From an uncultured Prevotellaceae bacterium (GTDB lineage: Bacteria > Bacteroidota > Bacteroidia > Bacteroidales > Bacteroidaceae): a stretch of DNA of 64,000 bases. A model generated the notes under the pieces. The model was not told the origin of the DNA. It saw only the letters and a list, made by a program, of their open reading frames with translations, and ran no database searches. The position numbers and the translations under genes are program-made. Position 1 is the first letter of the stretch. Each line of letters opens with the position of its first letter. The stretch is taken from NCBI GenBank assembly GCA_946540735.1, contig CAMNIN010000011.1, positions 19,557-83,556 of the forward strand. The letters are read 5' to 3'. Positions 1 to 9,454 of the stretch are shown piece by piece.

Positions 1-443
1 TCCTTTTTCGCTTCTCTCATGGAAGGATGCTGGGCGAGATGCTTGATTTTGTAATCACGCGGTGTCAGCCCGTTGATCTTGTAGAAGGAAGCATAGAAAG
101 ACTGTCTGTTGGAGAAGCCCACCATATTGCTGATATCCTCCATGTTCAAATGCTGATAGCGCTTGTCGACCAGAATCGCCATAGCTTCCTCAATCCTGAA
201 TTTATTGACGAAAGATGTGTAATTCATGTGGAATCTCACATTGACCACAGCTGAGATGTAACGGGTATTGGTGCCCAGGTCCTCAGCAAGTTTCTTAGCA
301 GAGTAGTCCTTATCCTTATACTTTTTCTGTATGAGGATAATCTCAAGGATCCGTTCCCTCAGTTCATCCATGAGCCGGGGACTCACAAGGCTGCGGTAAG
401 CCGCCTCCTTTTCTTTTTTCTCAATGATGTTATACTTTGCCAT
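1..443 (-). CDS. AraC-type helix-turn-helix regulator, C-terminal end cut by the window edge
   Basis: The reading frame starts at the ATG complementary to 441-443 (MAKYNIIEKKEKEAAYRS) and stays open to base 1, giving 147 visible codons without a stop. From about residue 45 it has the two-helix arrangement of an AraC/XylS DNA-binding domain: a first helix region (SAKKLAEDLGTNTRYIS), then LNMEDISNMVGFSNRQSFY and the hallmark F-x-x-x-x-G-x-T-P-R-D-Y. About 40 residues precede the domain, so this looks like a short stand-alone AraC-type protein or the output domain of a small regulator. A strong promoter (489-520) lies upstream and the gene diverges from recQ. The target genes are unknown. The family call is firm, the function open. 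Confidence 0.85.
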   Translation of the reverse strand, partial: MAKYNIIEKKEKEAAYRSLVSPRLMDELRERILEIILIQKKYKDKDYSAKKLAEDLGTNTRYISAVVNVRFHMNYTSFVNKFRIEEAMAILVDKRYQHLNMEDISNMVGFSNRQSFYASFYKINGLTPRDYKIKHLAQHPSMREAKK

Positions 444-488
444 ATCTAAAAAAATGAAGAAATTGGGTAAAAAGCTATACAGTTTTTG

Positions 489-520
489 CAAATATAATAG
501 TTTCTTTACAATTTTCCAAA
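489..520 (-). promoter_or_regulatory. Bacteroidota-type promoter of the AraC-type regulator
   Basis: On the minus strand TTTG (517-520) is followed after 20 bases by TATATTTG (489-496), an exact match to the Bacteroidota -33/-7 consensus TTTG-N19-21-TAnnTTTG. The start codon at 443 would lie about 40 bases downstream of the predicted transcript start. The region between this gene and recQ is otherwise A/T rich. Confidence 0.75.
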
Positions 521-548
521 TTTTTTTTCATTTTTTGTGAAAAAAAAG

Positions 549-556
549 TATTTTTG
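549..556 (+). promoter_or_regulatory. -7 element upstream of recQ
   Basis: TATTTTTG matches the TAnnTTTG -7 box, with the recQ ATG 42 bases further on. The -33 position holds only a T run, so the upstream half is weak. Confidence 0.5.
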
Positions 557-597
557 CATGCACATACACCTCACCATCATAGTTCTTTGGTAACCCC

Positions 598-2445
598 ATG
601 GACATACTGCAAACACTTAGACTACACTTTGGCTATCATGCTTTTAGGCCCCATCAGCGTGAAATCATTCAGGACATCATGTCGGGCAAGGATTGCCTTG
701 TACTCATGCCCACTGGCGGCGGCAAGAGTCTCTGCTATCAGGTTCCCGCCATCGCCATGTCGGGCACAGCTGTCGTCATATCCCCCTTGATCAGTCTGAT
801 GAAAGACCAGGTGCAGATACTGCAGTCGAACGGCATCGCAGCGGAAGCCCTCAACAGTGCGACGCCCAAGGTGTATCAAGACATCACCTACCGGCGGTGC
901 ATGAACGGCGAGATCAAACTGCTCTACATCTCGCCGGAGCGGTTGATGACAGAGCTTGACTTCCTGATGAAGCACGCCAAGATCTCGCTGTTCGCTATCG
1001 ACGAAGCCCATTGTATCAGCCATTGGGGGCATGACTTCCGTCCCGAGTACTCACAGCTCGGCCTGCTCCATCAGCGCTTCCCCGACATTCCCATCGTGGC
1101 CCTCACCGCCACCGCCGACAAAGTGACCCGCCAGGACATCATCCAGCAACTGGGCCTGCGCGTCGACGAGAATCGAGGAGTCTATATCAGTTCGTTCGAC
1201 CGCCCCAACCTGAGCTTGCGTGTGATGCACGGATACAGCAAGCCCAATAAAGACGCTTTCATCATCAACTATGTGAGGCAACACGCCGAGGAGCCAGGCA
1301 TCATCTACTGCCTCAGCCGCAAGTCGACCGAGGAACTCGCCGGCAAGCTCAAGCGGCAAGGTTTCGCCGTCGCCCCTTATCATGCCGGAATGACCACCCC
1401 TGCCCGCGACCGCGTGCAGGAAGCCTTCCGCACCGACCAGATCCAGGTCGTATGCGCCACTATCGCCTTCGGCATGGGCATCGACAAGAGCAACATCCGC
1501 TGGATCATCCACTACAACATGCCCAAGAGCATGGAAGGCTTCTATCAGGAGATCGGCCGTGCGGGGCGTGACGGCATGCCCGCCGACACCATTCTTTTCT
1601 ACTCGCTCCAAGACATCGTGCAACTCTCACAGTTCATACAGGACAGTCCGGACGAGGAACAACGGAAGACCAACAACGAGAAACTCCGTCGCATGCGCCA
1701 GTATGCCGAGGCGCAGATCTGTCGCCGCCGCATCCTGCTCAACTACTTCAACGAGCTGTATGACAAAGACTGCCACAACTGTGACGTATGCCACAACCCG
1801 CCCAAGACCTTCGACGGCACCATCGCCGCCCAGAAAGCCCTCAGCGCAGCCGCCCGCACGTTTGAGAGCCGTGGTGCCGGCACGCTGATCGACATCCTGC
1901 TGGGAAGAAGCAGCGACACCATACGCCGCAATGGCTACGACCATCTGCCTACCTTCGGTAAGGGAAAGGAGTATGACGAGCGCCGCTGGCGTGACTACTT
2001 CCTCCAACTGCTCCAGATGGGCTATATCGAAATCGACTACGCCCATTATAACGCCGTGAAGATCACCCCTTATGGCTGGGAGGTACTGCGTGGCGTGCGG
2101 CAGGTGCAACTGGTGGAGAACGCTACGGAACAGTCAGTTTCGCCGAAGCGAGGCGTGCGTCAACTGCGGCTCACCATCCCCGTGGTGCACTCGCGAGGTA
2201 CTGTCGACCCACAGCTCTTCGAGATACTCAAGCAGCAGCGAAAGAAGCTCGCCTCGGAGATGGGAGTTCCCGCTTTCGTGGTGATGAACGACAAAGTGCT
2301 CACCGCCCTGGCCACCCTGAAACCTCAGACATTGGACGCCTTCGGCGACGTGCCCGGTATCGGAGAATACAAGAAGAACCGCTATGGTGAGGTTTTTGTC
2401 GAATTGATCCGCCAATATGCAAGAAACCAACAAAAAAACGCATAA
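598..2445 (+). CDS. recQ: ATP-dependent DNA helicase RecQ
   Basis: This is a 615-residue 3'-5' DNA helicase of the RecQ family, acting in recombination and repair of stalled forks. It shows the conserved order: motif 0 (FGYHAFRPHQREII), Walker A PTGGGKS (residues 38-44), the DEAH box with the following CISHWGHDFRPEY aromatic-rich loop, and motif VI QEIGRAGRDGMPA. The RecQ zinc site follows (CRRR...CHNCDVC, about residues 375-400), then the winged helix, and a C-terminal HRDC domain (residues about 530-610, ending in PGIGEYKKNRYGEVF). Length and domain order are typical of bacterial RecQ. It is transcribed alone from the box at 549-556, away from the upstream regulator. Identification is very secure. 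Confidence 0.97.
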   Translation: MDILQTLRLHFGYHAFRPHQREIIQDIMSGKDCLVLMPTGGGKSLCYQVPAIAMSGTAVVISPLISLMKDQVQILQSNGIAAEALNSATPKVYQDITYRRCMNGEIKLLYISPERLMTELDFLMKHAKISLFAIDEAHCISHWGHDFRPEYSQLGLLHQRFPDIPIVALTATADKVTRQDIIQQLGLRVDENRGVYISSFDRPNLSLRVMHGYSKPNKDAFIINYVRQHAEEPGIIYCLSRKSTEELAGKLKRQGFAVAPYHAGMTTPARDRVQEAFRTDQIQVVCATIAFGMGIDKSNIRWIIHYNMPKSMEGFYQEIGRAGRDGMPADTILFYSLQDIVQLSQFIQDSPDEEQRKTNNEKLRRMRQYAEAQICRRRILLNYFNELYDKDCHNCDVCHNPPKTFDGTIAAQKALSAAARTFESRGAGTLIDILLGRSSDTIRRNGYDHLPTFGKGKEYDERRWRDYFLQLLQMGYIEIDYAHYNAVKITPYGWEVLRGVRQVQLVENATEQSVSPKRGVRQLRLTIPVVHSRGTVDPQLFEILKQQRKKLASEMGVPAFVVMNDKVLTALATLKPQTLDAFGDVPGIGEYKKNRYGEVFVELIRQYARNQQKNA

Positions 2446-2523
2446 TTCGAGCATAAAAGACCATTTTGAAGTGAAAAACTCATTTTTATGTTATTATTAT
2501 GGTGAGAAGTGTGGGAAAAGTCG

Positions 2524-2531
2524 TACCTTTG
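2524..2531 (+). promoter_or_regulatory. -7 element upstream of purU
   Basis: TACCTTTG fits TAnnTTTG and lies 32 bases before the purU ATG at 2563. No clear TTTG is seen 19-21 bases upstream. Its position favours the ATG at 2563 over an in-frame start at 2509 that would precede the transcript start. Confidence 0.5.
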
Positions 2532-2562
2532 CCCTAAGAATTTGAGAAGAGAAGAAAAAAAG

Positions 2563-3426
2563 ATGAAACCCACAGCGATACTGCTCCTCCATTGTCCTGA
2601 CCAGCAAGGTATCATCTCGGAAGTGACGAAATTCATCACCGACAACAAAGGCAACATTGTTTACCTTGACCAATATGTTGACCGTCAGGACAGTATGTTC
2701 TTCATGCGGATAGAATGGGAACTTGACGAATTTTTGATACCTCGCGACAAGATCGAAGAATATATCTCGACGCTATATGCCCAGAGATACCAGATGACCT
2801 TCAGCCTGTACTTCAACGACGTGCGTCCGCGCATGGCCATCTTCGTGAGCAAGATGAGCCATTGCCTGTATGACCTGCTGGCCCGCTACAAAGCCGGGGA
2901 ATGGGATGTCGACATCCCCTGCATCATCAGCAACCATGAGGGCCTGCGCTACATCGCCGACCAGTTCGGCATCCCCTATTACGTCTGGTCGATCAAGAAA
3001 GACCATTCCAACAAGGAAGAGGTGGAGGCTGCTGAGATGGAGTTGCTCCAGGAGAAAAAGGTGACATTCATCGTGCTCGCGCGGTATATGCAGATCATCT
3101 CAGAGCAGATGATCGACGCCTACCCCCACCACATCATCAACATCCACCACTCTTTCCTCCCGGCCTTCATCGGTGCGAAGCCCTATCACCAAGCTTGGGA
3201 GCGCGGCGTGAAGATCATCGGTGCCACCAGCCATTACGTGACCACCGAACTGGATGCCGGCCCGATCATCGAGCAGGACGTGGTGCGCATCACCCACAAG
3301 GACACCCCCGAGAGTCTGGTGCTCAAAGGCCGCGACCTGGAGAAGATCGTGCTCTCGCGTGCTGTCACCAAGCACATCCAGCGCAAGATCCTCACCTACC
3401 ACAACAAGACCATCATTTTCAGCTAA
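2563..3426 (+). CDS. purU: Formyltetrahydrofolate deformylase
   Basis: A 287-residue protein with an N-terminal ACT domain (residues 1-85, starting ILLLHCPDQQGIISEVT) joined to a formyltransferase-fold catalytic domain. The catalytic signature is present: INIHHSFLPAF with the conserved Asn/His, and the downstream GATSHYVTTELDAGPIIEQ containing the catalytic Asp. The enzyme hydrolyses 10-formyl-THF to THF and formate, supplying formate and balancing the one-carbon pool. The start at 2563 gives the usual family length; the longer frame from 2509 would overlap the promoter. It sits 15 bases before hisH, so one-carbon/purine balance and histidine synthesis may be cotranscribed, which makes sense because histidine synthesis releases AICAR. 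Confidence 0.95.
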   Translation: MKPTAILLLHCPDQQGIISEVTKFITDNKGNIVYLDQYVDRQDSMFFMRIEWELDEFLIPRDKIEEYISTLYAQRYQMTFSLYFNDVRPRMAIFVSKMSHCLYDLLARYKAGEWDVDIPCIISNHEGLRYIADQFGIPYYVWSIKKDHSNKEEVEAAEMELLQEKKVTFIVLARYMQIISEQMIDAYPHHIINIHHSFLPAFIGAKPYHQAWERGVKIIGATSHYVTTELDAGPIIEQDVVRITHKDTPESLVLKGRDLEKIVLSRAVTKHIQRKILTYHNKTIIFS

Positions 3427-3441
3427 AACGAGAGAGAGACG

Positions 3442-4056
3442 ATGGAAGTAGCCATAGTGAAATACAATGCAGGCAACATTTATTCCGTGGAGAACGCCCT
3501 ACGGAGGATCGGTGTCACGCCCCGGCTGACCGACGACGCCGAGACCTTGCGCCAAGCCGACTGCGTGCTCTTTCCCGGCCAGGGAGAAGCCCGTGGTGCG
3601 ATGGATTACCTGCATCTCCATGGGCTCGACGACGTGATCCGTTCACTGCGTCAGCCCGTCCTGGGCATCTGCATCGGACAGCAGTTGCTCTGCCAGCATT
3701 CTGAGGAAGGCGACACCGACTGCCTGGGCATCTTCGACGCACAGGTGAGGCGTTTCCAGCCCACCCGCCACGAGGACAAGATCCCTGCGATGGGGTGGAA
3801 TGAGATCCGCCAATTGCAGTCGCCCCTGATGTCAGGTCTGCAAGAAGGCGACTTCGTCTACTTCGTCCACAGCTACTACGTGCCCCTTTGTCCTTACACC
3901 ATCGCCACAGCCGACTACGTGCACCCCTACAGCGCCGCCATCCACAAGGACAATTTCTACGCCACGCAGTTTCATCCCGAGAAGAGCGGCAGCGTGGGCG
4001 AGCGGATTCTCCGCAATTTCCTCGACATCGCCTCCGGGCATCACCCCCAACGATAG
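3442..4056 (+). CDS. hisH: Imidazole glycerol phosphate synthase, glutaminase subunit
   Basis: A 204-residue class I glutamine amidotransferase. The nucleophile Cys lies in GICIGQQLLCQHSEEG, and the His/Glu partners lie in TQFHPEKSG near the C-terminus. HisH delivers ammonia from glutamine to HisF, which makes IGP and AICAR from PRFAR in the fifth step of histidine synthesis. It is followed after 4 bases by hisA and then hisF, the usual order, and is preceded by purU. Confidence 0.97.
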   Translation: MEVAIVKYNAGNIYSVENALRRIGVTPRLTDDAETLRQADCVLFPGQGEARGAMDYLHLHGLDDVIRSLRQPVLGICIGQQLLCQHSEEGDTDCLGIFDAQVRRFQPTRHEDKIPAMGWNEIRQLQSPLMSGLQEGDFVYFVHSYYVPLCPYTIATADYVHPYSAAIHKDNFYATQFHPEKSGSVGERILRNFLDIASGHHPQR

Positions 4057-4060
4057 CATC

Positions 4061-4783
4061 ATGATAGAACTCATACCAGCCATAGACATCATCGGCGGCC
4101 AGTGTGTCAGACTGACCAAGGGCGACTACCGCGAGAAGACCGTCTACAGCACCGACCCGGCAGAGACCGCGCGGCACTTCGAGGCCCTGGGTTTCAAGCG
4201 CCTCCACGTGGTCGACCTCGACGGAGCCAAATCACGGCACATCGTCAACCAGGATGTGCTGCGTGCCATCACCAGCACGACCCGCCTCGTCGTGGATTTC
4301 GGCGGCGGCATCAAGACCGACGCCGACATCGAGACCGCCTTTGACTGCGGCGCATCGATGGTAACTGTCGGTTCGGTAGCCGTCACCTCCCCCGACCTCT
4401 TCGCCGGATGGATCAGGAAATACGGAGCCGACCGCATCATCCTTGGAGCCGACGTACGCAACGGCATGGTCAGCATCAACGGATGGAAGGAAGACACCAC
4501 AACACAGCTCCTGCCCTTCCTGCGCTACTACGTCGACCAAGGCGTGCGCAACGTGCTCTGCACCGACATCTCGCGCGACGGTACGCTGAGCGGTCCTGCC
4601 ACGGCCTTGTACGCCGAAGTGATGGAAGCCTATCCCACGCTGCACCTGATTGCCAGCGGCGGTATATCGTCGAACGACGACATCATTGAGCTCGACCGCC
4701 ATGGAATCCCCTCCGTGGTATTCGGCAAAGCCTTCTATGAGGGGAAAATCGACATTGACCAACTGCTGAAGACATGGGATTAG
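4061..4783 (+). CDS. hisA: ProFAR isomerase (HisA)
   Basis: A 240-residue (beta/alpha)8 barrel of the HisA/HisF family. The start [20 protein letters not shown] has the substrate-contacting Asp on strand 1 and the GGxCVRL loop of HisA. The second conserved Asp is in [11 protein letters not shown], and the C-terminal phosphate site is [11 protein letters not shown]. It converts ProFAR to PRFAR, the substrate of HisF. Its last codons overlap the hisF start by 10 bases, which points to translational coupling. Confidence 0.97.
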   Translation: MIELIPAIDIIGGQCVRLTKGDYREKTVYSTDPAETARHFEALGFKRLHVVDLDGAKSRHIVNQDVLRAITSTTRLVVDFGGGIKTDADIETAFDCGASMVTVGSVAVTSPDLFAGWIRKYGADRIILGADVRNGMVSINGWKEDTTTQLLPFLRYYVDQGVRNVLCTDISRDGTLSGPATALYAEVMEAYPTLHLIASGGISSNDDIIELDRHGIPSVVFGKAFYEGKIDIDQLLKTWD

Positions 4784-5532
4784 CCAAGAGAATCATACCC
4801 TGCCTTGACGTCAAGGACGGTACGACCGTCAAAGGCACCAACTTCGTCAACCTGCGCCAAGCCGGTGACCCAGTGGAACTGGGCAAGGCCTACAGCGATG
4901 CAGGAGCCGACGAGTTGGTGTTTCTCGACATCACCGCCAGCCATGAGGGCAGGAAGACCTTCACCGACATGGTGACCCGTGTGGCCGCCGAAGTCAACAT
5001 CCCCTTCACCGTGGGAGGAGGCGTCAACGAACTCGCGGACGTGGAGCGCCTGCTCTATGCCGGAGCCGACAAGGTGAGCGTCAACAGCGCCGCCCTCCGC
5101 CGTCCCTCTCTCATCGACGAGATTGCCAACCGCTTCGGTTCGCAAGTCTGCGTCTGCGCCATCGATGCCCGGCTGGAGGAAGGACACTGGACCTGCTATG
5201 TGAACGGAGGCCGCATCCCCACCGGGAGAGGCCTGTTGGAATGGGCCAAGGAAGTGGCAGACCGCGGTGCCGGCGAGATCCTTTTCACCAGCATGAATCA
5301 CGACGGCGTGAAGCAAGGCTTTGCCTTAGACGCCCTCGCCCAGCTACACGACCTGCTTCCCATCCCCGTCATCGCCAGTGGCGGGGCAGGCAAGAAAGAA
5401 GATTTCCGCGATGCCTTCACCATCGGCAAGGCCGACGCCGCGCTGGCCGCCAGTGTTTTCCACTTCGGCGAGATCGCCATCCCCGACCTGAAGCGCTACT
5501 TGCGCGCCGAGGGCATCAAGACAAGAATATAA
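4774..5532 (+). CDS. hisF: Imidazole glycerol phosphate synthase, cyclase subunit
   Basis: A 252-residue barrel starting [21 protein letters not shown], with the catalytic Asp in CLDVKDG and the second in [16 protein letters not shown]. Phosphate loops are [11 protein letters not shown] and [11 protein letters not shown]. It closes the imidazole ring using ammonia channelled from HisH. In the second-Asp motif the family usually has LTSMDRDG; here it reads FTSMNHDG, so the catalytic Asp is kept while the nearby residues differ. It overlaps hisA by 10 bases and is followed by hisIE after 14 bases. Confidence 0.96.
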   Translation: MGLAKRIIPCLDVKDGTTVKGTNFVNLRQAGDPVELGKAYSDAGADELVFLDITASHEGRKTFTDMVTRVAAEVNIPFTVGGGVNELADVERLLYAGADKVSVNSAALRRPSLIDEIANRFGSQVCVCAIDARLEEGHWTCYVNGGRIPTGRGLLEWAKEVADRGAGEILFTSMNHDGVKQGFALDALAQLHDLLPIPVIASGGAGKKEDFRDAFTIGKADAALAASVFHFGEIAIPDLKRYLRAEGIKTRI

Positions 5533-5546
5533 AACACGACAACGAC

Positions 5547-6161
5547 ATGACGATAGATTTTGAGAAATGCGGCGGACTCGTACCCGCCATCATCCAAGAC
5601 GCCAAGACCAGCCAGGTGCTGATGCTTGGCTATATGAACCAAGAAGCCCTGGAGAAGACCCAGTCGACCGGTCTGGTGACCTTCTTCAGCAGGTCGCGCC
5701 AGACCCTCTGGACGAAGGGAGAGACCTCCGGCAACCACCTGCGGCTGGTCGACATCAAGGTGGACTGCGACAACGACACCCTTCTGGTGAGAGCCATCCC
5801 CACCGGTCCGGTATGCCACACCGGCACCGACACCTGCTGGGGAGAGCGCAACACTGCCAATCCCCTGCTCTTCCTCTCGCAGCTCCAAGACTTCATCGAG
5901 AAGCGCCATGAGGAAATGCCCGAGGGCAGCTACACCACCAGTCTTTTCCGCGACGGTCTCAACAGGATGGCCCAGAAAGTGGGAGAAGAGGCGCTGGAAC
6001 TCGTCATCGAAGCCACCAACGGCACCAACGAGCGCATGGTCTACGAGGGAGCCGACATGCTCTACCACCTCATCGTGCTGCTCACGAGCAAGGGACTGAG
6101 GATCGAGGATCTCGCCTCAGAGCTCTGTGTTCGTCATGACCCCTCATGGCACAAGCATTGA
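5547..6161 (+). CDS. hisIE: Bifunctional phosphoribosyl-AMP cyclohydrolase / phosphoribosyl-ATP pyrophosphohydrolase
   Basis: 204 residues: a HisI domain (about 1-110; GLVTFFSRSRQTLWTKGETS and zinc-binding VDCDNDTLLV...TGPVCHTGTDTCW) fused to a HisE domain (about 115-204) with KVGEEALELVIEA and the EGADMLYHLIVLL helix. It carries out steps two and three of histidine synthesis. The ATG at 5547 was chosen because the longer open frame runs back through hisF. Other his genes (hisG, D, C, B) are not in the window, so the pathway is split. Confidence 0.95.
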   Translation: MTIDFEKCGGLVPAIIQDAKTSQVLMLGYMNQEALEKTQSTGLVTFFSRSRQTLWTKGETSGNHLRLVDIKVDCDNDTLLVRAIPTGPVCHTGTDTCWGERNTANPLLFLSQLQDFIEKRHEEMPEGSYTTSLFRDGLNRMAQKVGEEALELVIEATNGTNERMVYEGADMLYHLIVLLTSKGLRIEDLASELCVRHDPSWHKH

Positions 6162-6221
6162 CGCTGTACCCAGTACCGCCCAAGGCAACGACATCACTAA
6201 CCCTGATATAAAAGATACAAC

Positions 6222-6929
6222 ATGCTGATAGACTATCAAAAAGTAAATATTGTGCAGGACGGCAACTCCGTGCTCAAGGACGTCAACCTGCAAGTGAACG
6301 CCGGCGACTTCGTCTATATCATCGGCAAGGTGGGCTCCGGCAAGAGTTCGCTGCTGAAAACCATGTATTGCGAGCTGGACCATGCCTCGCCCGAGAAAGC
6401 CGAGGTGCTGGGGCGTGATGTCAACGACATCCGCCGCAAAGACGTCCCTGCCCTCCGCCGTGAGATGGGCATCATCTTCCAAGATTTCCAGTTGTTGCAC
6501 GACCGTTCGGTAAAGAAGAACCTGGAGTTTGTGCTAAAAGCCACGGGATGGCGTAAGCGCAAGGAGCGCGACGAGCGCATCGAGGCTGTGCTCAGCGCCG
6601 TGGGCATGTCTGACAAGATCGAGAAGATGCCCTATGAGCTGTCGGGCGGAGAGCAGCAACACATCGCTATCGCCCGCGCCCTGCTCAACAAGCCCAAGAT
6701 CATCATCGCCGATGAGCCCACCGGCAACCTCGACATCGAGACCGCCCGCCACATCGTCAGTCTGCTGAAGAAGATCAGCAAAGACGGTACGGCAGTGGTG
6801 ATGACCACCCATAACATCCAGCTGCTCGACGAGTTTCCCGGCACCGTTTACCGCTGCAAGGACGGCAAGGTGACCGACGTGACTCATGAGTACCGCCAAA
6901 TGGATCTCTCAGAAGACGCCAAAGATTAG
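6222..6929 (+). CDS. ftsE: FtsE-like ABC transporter ATP-binding protein
   Basis: A 235-residue stand-alone ATPase: Walker A GKVGSGKSSLLK (about residues 33-44), signature LSGGEQQHIAIARAL, Walker B IIIADEPTGNLD and switch His in MTTHNIQ. The closest familiar family is FtsE, the cytoplasmic ATPase that with FtsX controls peptidoglycan hydrolases at division; LolD-type ATPases are the main alternative. No FtsX-like membrane subunit is adjacent: the gene stands between hisIE (60 bases upstream) and the aspartate kinase (46 bases downstream). Confidence 0.8.
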   Translation: MLIDYQKVNIVQDGNSVLKDVNLQVNAGDFVYIIGKVGSGKSSLLKTMYCELDHASPEKAEVLGRDVNDIRRKDVPALRREMGIIFQDFQLLHDRSVKKNLEFVLKATGWRKRKERDERIEAVLSAVGMSDKIEKMPYELSGGEQQHIAIARALLNKPKIIIADEPTGNLDIETARHIVSLLKKISKDGTAVVMTTHNIQLLDEFPGTVYRCKDGKVTDVTHEYRQMDLSEDAKD

Positions 6930-6975
6930 AACGAGGCCGACAACAGACAAACATTATAAAAAAACAGCAACAGAT

Positions 6976-8289
6976 ATGATCGTAATGAAATTCGGCGGCA
7001 CGTCCGTCGGCACCCCCGAAAGGATGAAGTCAGTAGCCACCCTGACCACACGCAGCGGCGAGCCCACTTTTGTCGTACTCTCAGCCATGTCAGGCACCAC
7101 CAACACCCTGATCGAGATCTCCGACTACCTCTACAAGAAGAATCCCGACGGAGCCAACGAAGTGATCAACATGCTTGAGAAGAAATACATGCAGCATGTG
7201 GATGAGCTTTTCAGCACCGAGGAGTGGCGTGAGAAGACACGTGCCTTCCTCTGCGAGGAATTCGACTATCTCCGCTCGTTCACCAAAGACCTCTTCACCA
7301 GTTTCGAGGAGAAGAGCATCGTGGCCCAGGGCGAGGTCATCAGCACCAACATGATGGCCAACTACATGCATGAGCAGGGCATCGACGCCGTGCTGCTCTC
7401 CGCCCTCGACTTCATGCGCACCGACAAGAACGCCGAGCCCGATCCCCAGTACATCAAAGACAAGCTCTGTGCCATTCTCTCCGAGCAGGGTGAGCACCAG
7501 ATCTTCATCACGCAGGGATTCATCTGCCGAAACGCCTACGGCGAGGTGGACAACCTGCAGCGCGGCGGCAGTGACTACACCGCATCGCTGATCGGCGCCG
7601 CCATCAATGCAGAGGAGATCCAGATCTGGACCGACATTGACGGCATGCACAACAACGATCCCCGCATCGTGGACGGCACCGAGGCCGTGCGCCAGCTCAA
7701 CTTCGAGGAAGCCGCCGAGCTAGCCTATTTCGGAGCCAAGATCCTCCATCCCACCTGCATCCAGCCCGCGAAATATGCCGGCATCCCCGTGCGCCTGCTC
7801 AACACCATGCAGCCCGATGCAGAAGGCACCATCGTCGACAATGTGATCATGCGCGGCCAGATCAAGGCCGTGGCAGCCAAGGACAATATCATCGCCATCA
7901 AGATCAAGAGTTCTCGCATGTTGCTGGCCACCGGTTTCCTGCGCAAGGTCTTCGAGATCTTCGAGAGTTACCAAACCCCCATCGACATGGTGTGCACCTC
8001 GGAGGTCGGTGTATCGGTGACGATCGACAACGACGCCCATCTGACCCCCATTGTCAACGAGCTCAAGAAATACGGCACCGTGACGGTCGACACCCACATG
8101 TGCATCATCTGCGTGGTGGGCGACCTCGACTGGAGCAACCTGGGCTTCGAGACCCTGGCCACCGATGCGATGAAGGACATCCCCGTGAGGATGATCTCCT
8201 ACGGCGGATCCAACTACAACATCTCCTTCCTGGTGAAAGAACAGGACAAGAAGCGAGCTTTGCAGAACCTCAGTGCCAAACTATTCTGA
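6976..8289 (+). CDS. lysC: Aspartate kinase (monofunctional)
   Basis: A 437-residue enzyme starting VMKFGGTSVGTPERMKS, with the amino-acid kinase domain to about residue 290 (GFICRNAYGEVDNLQRGGSDYTASL; WTDIDGMHNNDPRIV) and two C-terminal ACT domains (about 300-437; the first includes SEVGVSVTIDN). It phosphorylates aspartate at the head of lysine, threonine and methionine synthesis. The ACT pair implies amino-acid feedback, effector unknown. The ATG at 6976 is preferred because the longer frame runs into ftsE. lysA follows after 7 bases, so the pair probably serves lysine and diaminopimelate supply. Confidence 0.95.
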   Translation: MIVMKFGGTSVGTPERMKSVATLTTRSGEPTFVVLSAMSGTTNTLIEISDYLYKKNPDGANEVINMLEKKYMQHVDELFSTEEWREKTRAFLCEEFDYLRSFTKDLFTSFEEKSIVAQGEVISTNMMANYMHEQGIDAVLLSALDFMRTDKNAEPDPQYIKDKLCAILSEQGEHQIFITQGFICRNAYGEVDNLQRGGSDYTASLIGAAINAEEIQIWTDIDGMHNNDPRIVDGTEAVRQLNFEEAAELAYFGAKILHPTCIQPAKYAGIPVRLLNTMQPDAEGTIVDNVIMRGQIKAVAAKDNIIAIKIKSSRMLLATGFLRKVFEIFESYQTPIDMVCTSEVGVSVTIDNDAHLTPIVNELKKYGTVTVDTHMCIICVVGDLDWSNLGFETLATDAMKDIPVRMISYGGSNYNISFLVKEQDKKRALQNLSAKLF

Positions 8290-8296
8290 CCCAAAG

Positions 8297-9454
8297 ATGA
8301 AAGGCAGATTCCCCGTCAGCAAATTCCAGGAAATAGAGACACCCTTCTATTACTACGACACCGAACTGCTCCGCGACACCCTCCGGGCCATCAACCAGGA
8401 GGTCTCGAAGCACGAGGGGTTTGTGGTGCACTATGCCATCAAGGCCAATGCCAACCCCAAGGTGCTCAACATCATCGCCCAGGCCGGACTCGGAGCCGAC
8501 TGCGTGAGCGGAGGTGAGATCAGGGCGTCGTTGTCGGCCGGTTTCTCCCCGCGCAAGATCGTCTACGCCGGCGTAGGCAAGTCGGACTGGGAAATCAACT
8601 TAGGCCTTGACAAGGGCATTTTCTGTTTCAACGTGGAGAGCACCGCTGAACTGGAGGTGATCAACGAACTGGCCACCCTCCGCGGCAAGCGAGCCCGCGT
8701 TGCCCTGCGCATCAATCCGGATGTGGGAGCCCACACCCACTCGAAGATCACCACTGGATTGGCCGAGAACAAGTTCGGCATCGCCATGCGCGACATGGAA
8801 AGCGTCATCGAGGCAGCCACCGCCATGCCGAGCATCGACCTTGTCGGCCTGCATTTCCATATCGGTTCGCAAATCCTCAACATGGATGACTTCGCCGCCC
8901 TCTGCAACCGCATCAACGAACTGCAGATACAGTTGGACCGCAAGAGAATCCATCTTGAGAACATCAATGTAGGCGGTGGCCTGGGCATCGACTATACCCA
9001 CCCCAACCGTGTGCCGATCCCCGATTTCAAGAGTTATTTCGACACCTACGCCCGCCATCTGCGCCTCCGTCCCGGACAGACGCTGCATTTCGAGCTCGGC
9101 CGCGCCGTGGTCGCCCAGTGCGGCACCCTCATCACCCGCACACTCTATGTGAAACAAGGTGCTGTGAAGCAGTTCGCCATTGTCGACGCTGGCATGACCG
9201 ACCTGATTCGTCCAGCCCTTTACCAAGCCTACCATAAGATCGAAAACATCACCAGCGACGGTCCCAAGGCCACCTACGACGTGGTAGGCCCGATTTGTGA
9301 GTCGAGCGATGTCTTCGGCAAATCCGTCGACCTCAACGAGACCAAGCGCGGCGACCTCATCGCCCTCCGCTCCGCCGGCGCCTATGGTGAGATCATGGCA
9401 TCACAATACAACTGCCGCAGGCTGCCCCTCGGCTATATCACGGAGGATCTATGA
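8297..9454 (+). CDS. lysA: Diaminopimelate decarboxylase
   Basis: A 385-residue fold-III PLP enzyme. The PLP lysine is in VHYAIKANANPKVL, the glycine-rich phosphate loop is NVGGGLGIDY, the HFHIGSQ motif is present, and the C-terminal active-site Cys lies in VGPICESSDVFG. It decarboxylates meso-DAP to lysine. The start at 8297 gives the usual N-terminus; the longer frame overlaps lysC. The stop overlaps the next gene's start in ATGA, so the downstream glycosyltransferase is probably translationally coupled. Confidence 0.96.
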   Translation: MKGRFPVSKFQEIETPFYYYDTELLRDTLRAINQEVSKHEGFVVHYAIKANANPKVLNIIAQAGLGADCVSGGEIRASLSAGFSPRKIVYAGVGKSDWEINLGLDKGIFCFNVESTAELEVINELATLRGKRARVALRINPDVGAHTHSKITTGLAENKFGIAMRDMESVIEAATAMPSIDLVGLHFHIGSQILNMDDFAALCNRINELQIQLDRKRIHLENINVGGGLGIDYTHPNRVPIPDFKSYFDTYARHLRLRPGQTLHFELGRAVVAQCGTLITRTLYVKQGAVKQFAIVDAGMTDLIRPALYQAYHKIENITSDGPKATYDVVGPICESSDVFGKSVDLNETKRGDLIALRSAGAYGEIMASQYNCRRLPLGYITEDL